Shown here piece after piece: positions 33,200 through 45,275 of a DNA stretch of 64,000 bases. Numbering within the stretch: the stretch's first letter is position 1; each line of letters starts with the position of its first letter. The DNA is from Ascaphus truei. Taxonomy: Eukaryota; Chordata; Amphibia; Anura; Ascaphidae. The notes beneath the pieces are model-generated. The model was not told where the DNA came from, ran no database searches, and saw only the letters and a program-made list of their open reading frames with translations. Where the stretch lies: positions 75,135,043 to 75,199,042 of the forward strand of contig CM071573.1 in NCBI GenBank assembly GCA_036426205.1, given 5' to 3'. The translations under genes and the position numbers were made by a program.

Positions 33200-34330
33200 A
33201 TTTTCCTCCAATCTTCACCTCCAATTTCAACTCCAAAATTAACTCCAGACACTTTCAATGTTACACTTTAAAAGGAGTCCCATCAACCACAATTATATGA
33301 TGAAATGGGCTGAAGAACTCGATCTTGATATAGACAGAGATGACTGGGAGGATATTTGGGAAGCAGCAGCCAAAACTTCTATTTGCACTACTACTAAGGA
33401 AAACATATAAAAGATTCTATTTCAATGGTACTTAATCCTGAGTAGACTGAGCCAGATCTTCCCTGGCCTGTCTGACCTCTGTTGGAGGGGGTGCAGCCAG
33501 AGAGGAGATCTGGTGCATATATGGTGGACATGCCCAGAGATCCAGACATTCTGGAATATGATATGCTCAATTGTTGAGGAGACGGTAGGGGTTGAGGTCC
33601 GGATGGACCCGCTGATATGCCTACTCGTGAAACCCATCGAAGATATCTCTGTCCCTCTTAAAATTCTGGCCTCGTTCATCCTGACTGCGGCTCGCTGCTC
33701 AATAGCAGCTAATTGGAAAAAGATTAAACCCCCATCTAAGCAAATGGTCCTTCGCAGGGTAAGCGAGGTCAAGCTAATTGAATACCTATCGGCGCTCCTG
33801 AAACAGAATATCGAACAATATGAGAAAGTTTGGACACAGTGGCCTTATAATTAAAGAGATAAAAAATGGGATATGGATGCTTCAGGTGGACTCCGCATTA
33901 GACCACTTACCCCTCGGAGGGGGAGTTCATGTCTACACAGGGGCTTTTGACAAGGTGGAGGGGAGGACAACAACTCCCCCTTCCCTTAGCTCCCCCCGTT
34001 CCTATCCCCTCCCTCCCCCTTCTTCTGCTCTTCTCTCTTTTCCCCCTCTCTCTCTTTGTCTGTCCTTTACATTACTAATCTAAGGGGTCTGATCTAAGAT
34101 CCTCCTAAAACTGTTAATTCTCCCGGACGGGACCTACATAGTGCACTCTAAATGCATAGGAGGTTACAAAATACTAGAGGCAGATCGCCCGTACCCGATC
34201 AATCAACCTTGAGATGTTACGGGTTGTTCACTTTTAAATGTGTGTGTTAATTACGTTTACTGTCTATAAACGACCATGTGATGTGTATGTACCCCTGTCA
34301 GAAAACAATAAAAATGTTCGAAATAAAATG
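33200..34330 (+). mobile_element. 5'-truncated L1-type LINE (ORF2 C-terminus and 3' end)
   Basis: Frame 33300-33854 gives WAEELDLDIDRDDWEDIWEA, a KILF-WYL stretch, and VHIWWTCPEIQTFWNMI, the conserved C-terminal region of L1/Tx1 ORF2 proteins, ending WPYN-stop. A TAA at about 33408 interrupts it. About 450 bp of 3' UTR follows, ending AACAATAAAAATGTTCG. The exact 5' truncation point is not clear. Confidence 0.8.
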
Positions 34331-34369
34331 TTGCACAGCCACACTTGCAGATTATCTCGGTCCCTCTGC

Positions 34370-34410
34370 CCCCCCCCCCCCCCCACACCCCCCCCCCCCC
34401 CACCCCCCTA
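34370..34410. repeat. Poly(C) tract
   Basis: Nearly pure C with a few A and T; likely prone to length change and sequencing error. Confidence 0.95.
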
Positions 34411-34424
34411 CTCCCCTTTTCTGG

Positions 34425-35225
34425 TTATTTTTATTAGCTGGGAGGAGATTTTGACAATTTGTCATGAAATTAGGGCTATAGTAAGTGCTAGGATGAAGGT
34501 TACACAATTTGTTTTAGTTTTAATTTCATCTTGCCAGTCCTAGGGTGGCGAGATTGGATCTGAGAGCAGGACTCAGAAAAAAATGCATTTTTCCGTCATC
34601 GGATTGAAGCTGAGGTCTCCAGAGCTGATACAAATTAATACCAGCTCCGGAGACCCCTGGCTTCTATCTTATGCAATAAAAATATATTTACAGGCAGCTT
34701 CCTCACCATAGTTGCTAATTGTGGGAAGGATGTTATGTGTTATAGAGCCTGTGTGTGAATTGATTAATGTTAACATGCTTTCTCTTAAATCCTTTACTGC
34801 CAAATGAGCAGTAACATGCTGTATTGTTTTGCTGTCCATTCAAGCTCTGAATATAGACTTTACCTAAATCTTATGTCTGGCGGATGCATTTTCCATTCTG
34901 CAACTTGAACTGAAAAACTTTAGCTGTTAATACTGTTCTGTTCTGTAGAAAACAGAGAGCCCTCTGCTTCACTCTTGTAGTAATACAGATTTCTCTGCAG
35001 TGCCACTGGTTCTACAAGCTGCTTTGTATATTTTACCTTCCCTTTAAATCAGTGAAAATATACATTCTAAAAACACAAATCCGACAGCAGATGCTTTAAT
35101 CAGTTTATTTAAATATGTGTAATCAGACACGTTAAAGGGGTTTGTAACTGCTGATCACTTGAGAAGTAATGTAACAGTTAAGTTAATAGAATTTTTAATC
35201 ATTTAAGTCGACACACTATACAATG
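34425..35225 (+). repeat. Segment X and 3' flank of gene B (duplicated)
   Basis: 34425-34545 matches segment X (17790-17856 plus 19527-19600), here uninterrupted. 34723-35225 matches 8120-8755 downstream of gene A (GATGTTATGTGTTATAG, AATCAGACACGTTAAAGGGG, GAGAAGTAATGTAACAGTTA). Confidence 0.8.
35104..35109 (-). terminator. Poly(A) signal of gene B
   Basis: AATAAA on the minus strand, 151 bp past the stop, as in gene A. Confidence 0.75.
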
Positions 35226-35259
35226 ATTAAGAGGGATTATTTGTCCAGCATTGGAATCC

Positions 35260-38200
35260 TCATTTCTTGACTCCACTTCCTTTGTTCACTTGACCTCCAC
35301 TAGTTGAAGTTCCGGTTCCTCCACAGGTTTGAGTTCCGGTACCTCCACTGGTTGAAGTTCCGGTACCTCCACTGGTTTGAGTTCCGGTACCTCCAGTGGT
35401 TGAAGTTCCGGTACCTCCACAGGTTTGAGTTCCAGTACCTCCACTGGTTGAAGTTCCGGTACCTCCACTGGTTGAAGTTCCGGTACCTCCACTGCTTTGA
35501 GTTACTTGGCTTTTCTGACAAGGGTCAACAGGAGCTGATGAGAAATAGAAGTATAATTTTAAGTGATGGCTGAAATACATTGATTATTTTGCAAAGTAGA
35601 AAAAGTCAGTCAAAAAATCATACAAAAAAACTTATTTACAGAAATCTCCCACTTTGAGGGATTCTTATTAATTATGCACAGAAAAGAGGGACACAGAAGC
35701 GCACAAAAAATATTCACCTCTGATATACTGGACTTTTTTTCCATTCATAAATGAATCGGCAGGTGATCCTACAGGTCTCATTTATTCAAAGTCAGTCTCA
35801 TTTGACATCAGTCTAACTGATTTTTAGTATCAAGGGACCCATAAACATCCATGGCGTTTCACTGATGTTAATAATTTTTCCTGTAGAATGCCATTCTAAT
35901 TCTAAATCCCCAAATCTTACCGATTTCAGTCAATGGACGTTGACATCAATGGAGCATATTTTCCATTGAATTCTATTGTAACAGTATAATAATAATCTAT
36001 GCCAATCTTTCTGCAGATCTTACTCTGATAATGCAAAGTGGCAAACAGTCCAGCAAATGGGCATCAAAATCAGGACTGTGTCATGACCTACTGACCTGGA
36101 GTTTTTGTTTTGTAGTAAGAAAATGTGGTGTTTTGGTTTTGAGCGTGGTTTTTATTCAAATAAATGTTTCTTCTTTGGTTTTCTTTTGCCACTACTGTTT
36201 TTGTTTGGTTTCACATTTTTACCAAATTATGAAAATAACTCAAAAACAGTAGGGAAATTCTAAATTAGCACAACAAAGAATGAAAAAATCCTGTAAATAA
36301 GTATACAATTTTAAAAAAATTAGGAAACTAAAATAATAAAATAAAATGGCAAGAAACACACAAAGTTTTCAACTCCACTAGCAGCTCCACAGTAGAGAGG
36401 GCTCTTGGTCTGTTGTTCTGGGTTTGGTTTTGATTCTAAATATGTTTTGCTTCAAAAAACCTGAAAGGTTTTGGTTAGAGTTTTTCATTTTGTTTTGGAA
36501 TTTAAGGTTCAGGTAGGTACTGATTTCACACATCTGGTGACTGGATTGCTTCAAAATGTATTTTTCTCACAATATTTGTGCAATAATAATCTGAAGATTA
36601 TGGGTGCTCTTTAATAAACAATGTTTTATGAATGAGTTACATATTCATCATTTTTCTTGAAGGGTTTTAAAAATAGACTTGCGTTTTCCTGTTAACTCTA
36701 GAAGTTGTGATGTATAAATTGTATGCTGTATTTTAATGTTGTATACATTTTGTATATTGCAGAGCAGAGCAAAGATGGACAAGTCCGCAAGGTCAAAAAC
36801 CAAGTCCCCAAAACTCTACAGATCTCAATCAAACCAAATGTGGCCCTGATCTATGCTCAAAAATTATAGGCAGAAAAGCAAAACCTTAATTCTGTATTTG
36901 ATTCAGGTTGCTCCCACCCACACACCCCTATGTGATGTGATGTGATGTGATATGAATATTATCCCCCAGATTTTCCCCACAAGGGTTCATAGGGTTTCAA
37001 CTTCAGATTGAAGGGTCCCCATCTCCTGATAGACCCACCTCCTATGGCAACGAAGGATTGTATCATCAGAGGAGGTGAGGCCAGTAGGAGAAACAGCTAA
37101 ACTGCAGTTAACTCCTTAGAACCATACAACTGCCCCAGAAATGGAAGGGACACTCCCCTCCCACATCTTTTACTTTCTTCTCCACGTCATCCTCTCCACA
37201 GTTTATCCCTTACAACACCTACCTGCCACACATAAGATATATATGTATATATTTTAAGGATGAGCACAAAAGTTCAAATTTCAGGAAGAAAGGTAGATTG
37301 ATTTTCCACAATGTTTCTTACAAATGCAAAACCATAACATGAAAAAGTTTTACAGCCAAAACTAAAACACCAGTGAGGGTGCCCACCCTTATTGTATTTA
37401 CAATAAGTTATTGTGCAATCTATTGCTATTTCAATTTTTTTGGGGTTTTTTTAAGACCCTTTTTGGAAAAAGGCAAAACCCTCTCATACAATTACAGACA
37501 AGGAGAAGGCAGTGATGTGTACGAGATTGCTGGTTCAAAAGAGCAGTGTTTTCCTTAATCAACTTTATCCATAACAAGCATCATCATGGTCTCTACAGTC
37601 ATTCTTTCCTATCCATTTTATGCTCCAGTTTTAAATGACTGTTGTTCACCATATAGTAATAAGTGTATTGATGCATTGTTTTATAATTTATTGGGAGTAC
37701 AGTTCTGTAAAGAGAAATAAAGGCCCTCCCGTAAACAACAGGATTAAGATCTGATTTTCCGTGCAAATTTTCTTACCTGGGCAGTTTGGGACGGGGGTTG
37801 GACCCTGGCATGGATTAGGTGGTACGATTGCTGAAATGAGAAATAGTAAATATCACAGATAAGTGCAAATCTTGTATGTTTTTTATGGACCTTGTAAATT
37901 CAACTTGAATGTGTGATAGCTAATGGCCAATCATACAAAAGCTTTGAAAACCTACAGTAAATGAATAGGGTTCAACAAGTTCATTGTTGCCATTAGGTTA
38001 ACAATAGAAAAGGTCACGCATCCATGTATCAGGGTGAGTGCATATCAGTGAGGGAGTTGAGGAGAGTCAAAGAAGAAGCTACTTTTCACAATTCAGTGTT
38101 TTTTCCCCTCATGTTTTTCCCTTTTCCTTACTTCCAATCACCCTGCAGGTCTGAGTTGCATTAACATTTCAATATTTTAACAATCTGCTGCAAAAGTAGG

Positions 38201-38713
38201 CACAATGCCTTGGTTTACATGTTTCATATATATGATGAAAGCAAAAAAAGTATCATTTTTTTTTGTTCACCAAGACACATATAGTTTTATACATTTCCCT
38301 TGGGCTCTCTTTAAATAACCTATTTTAATTTATTCACAATAATCTTGGCTGTTATGATCTTCTGCAGAAACATTGGTTTATCCTATACTTATAGTTTCTG
38401 TTTCAGAAAATAAACCTGTTTAATATGATGATAAATTAGGAACAGTTTACCTGCCTTTTAAATAATCTTTAAATTCCTCCCTGCTAATGGAAAAGCAGCA
38501 CCATAAAGAACTATGCACAGATTACAACTATACTCTTTCTATAGTACAGTAGGGTGAATGTTGGCATTGTCATTCAGTCCAGCCTTTTGCATGTATAATA
38601 GATGTATCAACTAGTAAATTCCATGTAACCCTATTAGCTATCATGAAGAATTACTTACGGTTAGTAACTTGGCTTGGGTTAGGCTTCGGTGCACCACCTT
38701 TTGTTCCAGACAT
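35260..38713 (-). CDS. Gene B: small Pro/Gly/Thr-rich protein, three exons, 127 aa
   Basis: Exons 38659-38713 (55 nt), 37777-37830 (54 nt) and 35260-35534 (275 nt); donors GTAAGT and GTAAGA, acceptors TTTCAG and CATCAG, phase-1 introns as in gene A. Exon 1 differs from gene A by one residue (PKPNPSQ). Exon 2 is Pro-rich but has two Cys (PNPCQGPTPVPNCP). Exon 3 reads PVDPCQKSQVTQ, eight octapeptides alternating mostly TGTSTSGG with TGTQTCGG/TGTQTSGG, then QVNKGSGVKK. It has four more octapeptides than gene A (96 nt, the whole length difference). Five Cys could form disulphides, and terminal Lys/Gln could serve transglutaminase; both are inference. No signal peptide or membrane segment. Conserved splice sites, promoter and reading frame after marked intron divergence argue for a working gene. 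Confidence 0.8.
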
Positions 38714-38795
38714 GACTGCTCTTCTAGTTATAATCTGCTGTAGGGATGAAGATCTAGGATGGTACAGCAGTACCAGCAATGCCTGATGGTGCTGC

Positions 38796-38850
38796 TTTTA
38801 TACACAAAGTGAAGTCATTTAATTAGTGACATGTCCTTTCAGGAACCAAT
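38796..38850 (-). promoter_or_regulatory. Gene B core promoter: TATA and inverted CCAAT
   Basis: TATAAAA on the minus strand at 38796-38802 and an inverted CCAAT box at 38846-38850, with spacing identical to gene A. The sequence between TATA and ATG is almost unchanged between the two genes. Confidence 0.75.
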
Positions 38851-39394
38851 GGGATCCCTGTCCAAACATCTATAATTACGTATTAAGGATTAAATGCATT
38901 TTTTGTTTTATTGTTGCTTAAATTCAGGGAAGGGTGTATCTCAATTTCATATCTATTTTTTTTTTTTTACTCCAAAAAACTATTGTGATTGTCGGTGTGT
39001 TTCTGTGCTAGTCACTGTTGTGACTCATTTCCAGGACAGTAGAAATATTATTAACAGCCTGGGATTCTTTGGAGATGTTGCTATACGTGAACTTTTAACA
39101 CAACATAACTCCCTTCTTCAGGTCCACCCCTTTGCAATGCATTGCTGACATTTCTGCAGTCAATGGGTTAACTGCTCGTGGCATGAGGCATCTGGATTAT
39201 CTGCACCTTTTTATTAGCAAATCTACTTTTTGTAAAATAAATATTGACTTACTTTAAAAACAAACATCTGTTTTCTGTTGTTTTAGAAGAATAGAACAAA
39301 CTTTTTTTGTTATGGTGTGCAATAAGTTGTGCTTTGCCTTTTGTTTTATAGTTGAATGCCGAGACTGATGAGACAGAACCTCAGTACAATTTTG

Positions 39395-40085
39395 ATGCAG
39401 ATGCAAGCAAAACATTTATTATTTTTGCTGTGCACCAAGACACATACAGATCTGTTCATTTCTCTTGGGGTTTCTTTGAAAAACATATTTGTTTTGTTCG
39501 CAATTAGAATGATGTTGGCTGTTATGATCTTCAACAAGAACGTCAGGTTATCCTATACTTACAGGTTCCATATAGGACAATATATGAGAAAATCCACGCG
39601 CGCAGTGTGCCTTGTGTTTGAAATGAGCTGCAGATCTCTTGCTGCCTTCCGCTGGAGCACTCCGCACTCTCCTATGGAGTGAGACCCCCTGAGGGAGATC
39701 ACATGCAGTATAAAGGAAAAGAAGCGGAGAAAGGCGCACTGAGTTGCAGGATATACATGTATGAATAATAAAACAGTCCCACGATAACACAATAAATTAA
39801 AATAAACAATATAACAATGTGAACTTACAACCAGCTAACAATGCAAGTAGGTGACCGGGAGATCCGGAAGTGTTGCAGCAAGAGCAGATGAATCAGGTCC
39901 GGACCCGTAGTGCTCAGTCTGCCCCAGTCCCTGCCTCAATGTTTGTCCTATCGTGGGACTGGTTTATTATATATAAATGTATATCCTGCAGCTCATTTTC
40001 ATATAGGAATAAAAAAATATTTAAGAATATGCATTTGTAACAATCTACCTGGCTTTTGAATCATCTAAAAGGCGTCACTCACAGC
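39395..40085 (-). pseudogene. Orphan intron-1 fragment of another gene-family member
   Basis: 39425-39560 matches intron 1 of gene B at 38270-38395 (CACCAAGACACATA, TTGGCTGTTATGATCTTC, TTATCCTATACTTA). After an insertion the match resumes at 40045-40075 (CTACCTGGCTTTTGAATCAT versus 38449-38468). No exon remains: exon 2 would lie to the left, where gene B flank begins, and exon 1 to the right, where an L1 has inserted. Confidence 0.65.
39570..39998. mobile_element. Insertion with 45-bp inverted repeats inside the orphan intron
   Basis: 39740-39786 (GAGTTGCAGGATATACATGT, ACAGTCCCACGATA) is inverted at 39948-39994. The outer part (39575-39735) is more GC-rich. It splits the intron fragment described above. 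Confidence 0.6.
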
Positions 40086-40149
40086 CTGCAATGAATCTGT
40101 ATTTCCCCAGAACAGGACCAGTAGACCTTTGATCTATAAATCTGGTCCT

Positions 40150-42880
40150 TTATTTTTTTGTTTCAACTAAATTTTATTGGTTTAAAGAGAAATAACAGTA
40201 TAGAGGGGTCAACAGGTTACACAAGTTCATACACATTGGGTCAAACACAATATCATTTCGGGTGTATCTTTGTGAGAAAGCCTGAGCAATTTGGTTTGAA
40301 CTTGAGCTCGGTTCACCTGATTTACCTTTAAGAGTAGGTTGCATACAAGATATACTAACAAGGAAAAATGATAGAAAGAGCAGGGGGGGAGGAGGTTGGA
40401 AGGGGAGAAAGGGAGGAGGAGTGGAAGAGTAGGGGGGAAGGAGGAGGATTGTCCTATCCTCCCCATTTGCCTCTAGTCATGAAGAGTGGGCTTATTTAGA
40501 GACAGTTTTAGGTACAAAGACTAAACTATAATAAATCGCTTTAGCCTAAACACCCATATCTTGCCTTGTCTTATCTCTTAAGCCAAGGGTCCAAGGTTTT
40601 GTTTTGTGAAATTCGTCGATAGATTGGTTCAGGAAAGCTGTCAGCTTTTAACCGTTTCCTTACAATCTTGAAGGGGGGCAAGTTTATTCCATGCGGCCAC
40701 TATCAAGCATCTTGCCGTCGTAATCTGGGGTATTTATTGACAACTCCATCCCGGGACATATCCCCGAGAACAATCCCTTTTGAAAGATACCTCTCCTACA
40801 AACAAACTCAAAGTTTGTGAGTAAAGGAAAGACGAGATGTGGAGGTTTTGGGCCTCATATTTGAGGGAAGGTGAGAATCTTTCCTTTTCTGACAAAGTCA
40901 GCTATTATCCTAATATTTTTGGGTTGGAATTGGTCGAATTGTCTCGATTTGCACCCTGGCGGGAAATTCGGATTATCAAAGATAGGTGATAGTTGTGATG
41001 GGGAGGATGTAAGTTTGTATTTTGTTTTAGTTTTATTCCAAATAGTCCATGTGCACCTCTTTGGCCCAACTTTAACATCCTGGCACTAGGTTCCCGGATT
41101 GTCGCTGACCAGAGAAACAATGGCAGAGGGGAGGTCCCCGCATACCGGGACTCTATAGCAAGCCAACAAAACAGATCCGGATCTGCGTTCCAGATCACCA
41201 CCTGCTTAAACTGGGCCACCTGATAGTATCTCGACAGATCCAGAAACCCCCATGCCCCCCTCCCCCCTGTCCTTCAGACTAGCATAAACAACCTGTCCAT
41301 CCTCTGTCTTTTATCTTGCCAATAAACTGAAAGATCCTATAAGGACCGTTAGTTCATGTCCTGGTATCTGGATTGGGAGTGTTTGGAAATAATAAAGCAG
41401 TCTAGGAAGAATATTAATCTTTACCAAGGTTTTTCCCCCAATCCATGATATCTTTAACTTACCCCAAGTTCGGAGGTCCTTCTTGATCTTGACAAACAGG
41501 GGGTGATAGATGCAGTGATATATGGCGCTATAGGATTTTACAATATTAACCCCTAGATATTTAATATGGGAGGAGCTCCACTTGTAATTGAAATTCAGTT
41601 GTAGTAGTTTAATTTCTGGGACTGGAAGGGATAAGTTTAATGCTTCCGATTTGTCATTATTCATTTTGTAACCTGAAATTCTGCCAAATTCTGTTAGGAG
41701 ATATTGATGGTTTGGTAGGGATGTTTGGGGGCCAGCTAAGGATAGTATTATATCATCAACGAATAGTGACATTTTATCATTTACATCGCCAATTGTGATA
41801 CCCCGAATATTTAAATCATCTCGAATTCTTGAGGCAAGTAGCTCGATCGATTTTGCGAAGAGATGGGGGGATAATGGGCATCCCTGTCTTGTTCCGTTCT
41901 TGATCTTAATCAAGTCTAAATTGTTTCCTGGAAGTTTAACCATGGCTGTGGGATAGCATGTATGTATATCTTTATTTATAAAGCGCCATTAATGTACATA
42001 GCGCTATATAAATGTATACATGTAAAGTTCTAATCCCCTCTAGGAAGGGGCCCGTGAACACAAACCTCTGCAATGCTCCATCCAGGAATGCCCAGTCTAT
42101 CCTGTCAAATGCTTTTTCAGCATCGAGGCTCAACAGGATGCTTTAGTGTCGGTGAGATGCACATGGTCAATAATATCTATAATATATCGTGTATTTTCCA
42201 AGGCCTGTCTCCATGACACAAATCCCACTTGATCTATATGAATTAATCTGGGCAGAATTGGTTTTAGCCTATTTGCCAGTATCTTGCTATAAATATTTCA
42301 ATCGCTGTTGAGCAGTGAGATCGGACGGTAGCTGCCACACTGAAATGGGTCCCGACCTTCTTTATGTATTATTGCTAAATTTGAGGTAGACATGGCAGTT
42401 GGGATTTGGTACCCTCCAGGAAGAAATTGAACATCCAGTATAAATGGGGAAAGAGTCATCAGAAATTTCTTATAATACACATTTGTTAGACCATCTGGCC
42501 CTGGGATCTTTGCTATTTTCAGAGATTTTACTTCATTTTACTTCATTTGTAAGTTCCTCGGGTGATTCTCCTGTTAAGGACCTGCAGATCAGTTTCGGAG
42601 AGCTGAGGTAGTTTACATTGTTCTAAATACTTCGAAACCTCTGAAATTGGGGGATATCTGCCCGAGGATCTCAGATTGTACAGTTTTGTATAAAATGTTG
42701 TGAATTCTTGGGCAATATCTTTATCGTTATGGGTAAGAAGCCCGTTTTTACAAAGGGTGGCGGTGATATGGGATTTAGTTCTCTCGCCCCTAAGTTTGTT
42801 GGCCAGAAGCCTATCAGCTTTGTTTGCTTTATCATAAAATCGCTGGTTAGTCCCTCTTTTTAATGACACTACGGCCACTA
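40150..42880 (-). mobile_element. L1-type LINE, minus strand, decayed
   Basis: Minus-strand frames from right to left: 42543-42878 (RT upstream region), 42298-42480 (PGGYQIPTAMSTSNLAIIHK then SYRPISLLNSD, an RT motif), 41311-41943 (NGTRQGCPLSPHLFA, FVDDIILSLAGP with FVDD at 41752-41763 in place of YADD, YLGVNI), and 40905-41219 (C-terminal region). Frameshifts separate them, and a short dispersed repeat (41950-42035) interrupts after GNNLDLIK. The 3' end near 40150-40190 carries AATAAAATTTAG on the minus strand. Dead, 5'-truncated. Confidence 0.88.
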
Positions 42881-43019
42881 TTCATTGAATGTAAAACTAA
42901 TAGTGTGTATGGGATGATTTGTGTTTGATAAATAAATGAATTGAATGGGAGTCTACATCTTGTAAAACATGAAGAAACTTATAAAAGTTTGTGTATGAAA
43001 GACACTCATCATGGCTTAA

Positions 43020-43905
43020 ATTTTTTTTTTTTGTATAACTTACATTTTTATTGAATTTTACATACATAGTACATAACATTCCATAGTCAGAGTTCATACT
43101 CTTAGATCAACCATAATAACTCATCAAACAATATGAACAAAGTAACACCGGGAGGGAAGAGGTGGAGGGGGGGGGAGTAAGATGGGGGATGTCCAGATGC
43201 TCTTGCTTCAAGTCTCTCGATCTTTTGCCTATCCTTCAAGCCTCTACAACTAGACTGACTCCAGTCCTGTCCCAGTGTCACCCCTAATCTTGGGATCCCC
43301 TTCCAAAGGAGAACGCATTTGCATCTATCAAAGCAACACCGTGGTGGTATTCACCCCCAGGATTTCCGTCTGGGCCAGCCACGGCAACCAGACTTTTTGG
43401 AATTTATTGCCATTGTCATTAACTAGACTCGTAAGCTTCTCCATCTGGCACACCAACCAAATTCTGTTTCTGATCTTGGCCACAGTAGGAATGTCATTCT
43501 GTTTCCTCAATGCTGCGATCTTTCACCTCGTCACAATTGCAAAATGAGCGATTAACTTGGCTGTACATCTACATATACCCTGTGTTGGTCTTTTCAACAG
43601 AAACAACCATGGGTTCAGTGTAATATTAAGGCTCAAAATCCTCTGTAGCCAATCTTTAATTTGTTCCCATAAGGGTTGCAGACGAGGGCAGGACCACAGC
43701 TGTGCAACAAGTCTGGCAGCTCTCCACATTGTTTGGGGCACAATGGAGAGTAACCTGGGACACATTTAGATAACCTAAGTGGGGTGAGATGCCACCTCAT
43801 CAGGACCTTATATGCATTCTCCTTTAATGTCGTACAGATTGAGCTCTTAGCTGTTGCCATATATATTTTATCCCACTTGTCCTCATCCAACTCCTTTCCT
43901 AGGCT
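43020..43905 (-). mobile_element. 5'-truncated L1-type LINE, minus strand
   Basis: A poly(A) end lies at 43020-43033 (T run on plus). Frames 43523-43765 and 43633-43890 contain WDKIYMATAKSSICTTLKEN, AYKVLMRWHLTP and LQPLWEQIKDW, the L1 ORF2 C-terminus, with a frameshift near 43650-43760. ATGGCTTAAATT and TAGGCTTCAATT at the edges look like the target duplication. Confidence 0.82.
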
Positions 43906-44320
43906 TCAATTTTTTTATGATTTAGGTTCTTCAAGTGATGCTTGGAGAGTTTGCAGCTGTAACAGATACTGAGTTCTTACAGTTTTATGATTTTAGCCAT
44001 ATTGCTTATGCACTTTTAAGGTTAATGTAACTAACTATTTTCTATATTAGTGAATATGATATACTATAAAGTGTATGACGCTATATAAATAAAGTTATAC
44101 ATACATACACACATACGTACATAATCTAACTATCATCATGAGAAGAAGAGTTTAACGAAGAAAAATATTTCTTTTGTGATAGAACGTATTATCTTGTATA
44201 TTATGCACAAGACTTTAAGTGGAAATGAAATAAGGATTCACAATGTATTCTTTTAGAATGTGTAATAGTTTGAAAATCAACACAACACTGTGCACAATGT
44301 TGTTATGGTTGTGTATGTTG
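43906..44320. repeat. AT-rich spacer with SINE tail
   Basis: At 44068-44110 ACGCTATATAAATAAAGTTA then CATA repeats looks like the 3' end of a SINE related to the 3303-3556 copy. Nothing else recognisable. Confidence 0.5.
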
Positions 44321-44640
44321 TTATGTATACAGTATATGTGTATATATGATGAAGCACCATTGCGTGTCAAACACGTTGAGGCTTCGTCAGTTTGTCGTCA
44401 CGTTTTTATGGACATACACCCCTGGACACTTACAGCCTGTTTTTCTGTCCAGGGACCCGGTGTACGGTCTCTGCATTATTACATCTACGCACTACCGGAC
44501 CCCTTGTTTCTTTGGGAGCTCCGTGATATGTTCTTAATTGTGAGTTCTAGAGACTACTTGTGATTTTATTAATCATTTTCATTACACTTAGACCTGGTGC
44601 GCTTTGTCTTTTTTGTTTTTCCTCTTTTTTTGAGATGCGG
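44320..44640 (+). mobile_element. Penelope-type terminal repeat, decayed
   Basis: ATGATGAAGCAC-CATTGC-GTGT-CAAACACGTTGAGG at 44347-44381 keeps the hammerhead-like layout with core changes. It is followed by GGTGCGCTTTGTC and a T-rich stretch, as at 50300. Confidence 0.45.
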
Positions 44641-44782
44641 TCGGGTTTCCTCGGAGAGTTAATGGAGCACTCACGAGACTGAACGGCAAATTCATTTGGA
44701 AATGTACTAAACTTGATTGAAGAGTCCAAAGCACGTGGAACTTTCCTGTTTGTTTATATATATATATGTATGTATATATATA

Positions 44783-44938
44783 CAGTGTTCGACAAACCTA
44801 TACATTTGCACGCCCCGGGCGAGTGGATTTAACATTGTGGCGAGCTCCTATTGGCCCAAGCAGCACATGTGTGGTACTAGGTGGCGAGTAGATTTTTTTG
44901 TTCGGCGAGTAGATTTTTGGGTGATTTGTCGACCACTG
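44783..44938. mobile_element. Short inverted-repeat element (CAGTG ends)
   Basis: Left CAGTGTTCGACAAA and right TTTGTCGACCACTG, with (TA)n on both sides. The same terminus recurs at 44963-44976 and about 46418. Confidence 0.65.
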
Positions 44939-44962
44939 TATATATATACATATATATATATA

Positions 44963-45177
44963 CAGTGTTCGACAAATCACCCAAAAATCTACTTGCCCAA
45001 CCAAAAAATCTGCTCACCACTATCACGCCCCCAACCCCGCCCCCAACCCCCCCCCTAGTCCCGCCCCAACCCGCCCCTAGTCCCCCCAACCCCGCTTTAA
45101 ATAAAATATATAAATAAAATACATTTATAAATTCCTAGTCAGAACAAACATTTGTTTTTGACAAATGTATTTATTAC

Positions 45178-45270
<93 letters not shown>

Positions 45271-45275
45271 GGATC
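44963..45275. mobile_element. Repeat with CAGTGTTCGACAAA start and (GT)n
   Basis: Matches 46418-46770: ATCACCCAAAAATCTACTT, CCCGCCCCCAACCC, ATAAATTCCTAGTCAG, (GT)n, then GTCGGATCTAGAA. Contains a roughly 85-bp (GT)n tract (45180-45268). Confidence 0.7.

Noticed and set aside
33422..33772. 116-codon minus-strand ORF
   Set aside because: Shadow of the L1 ORF2 C-terminus on the plus strand.
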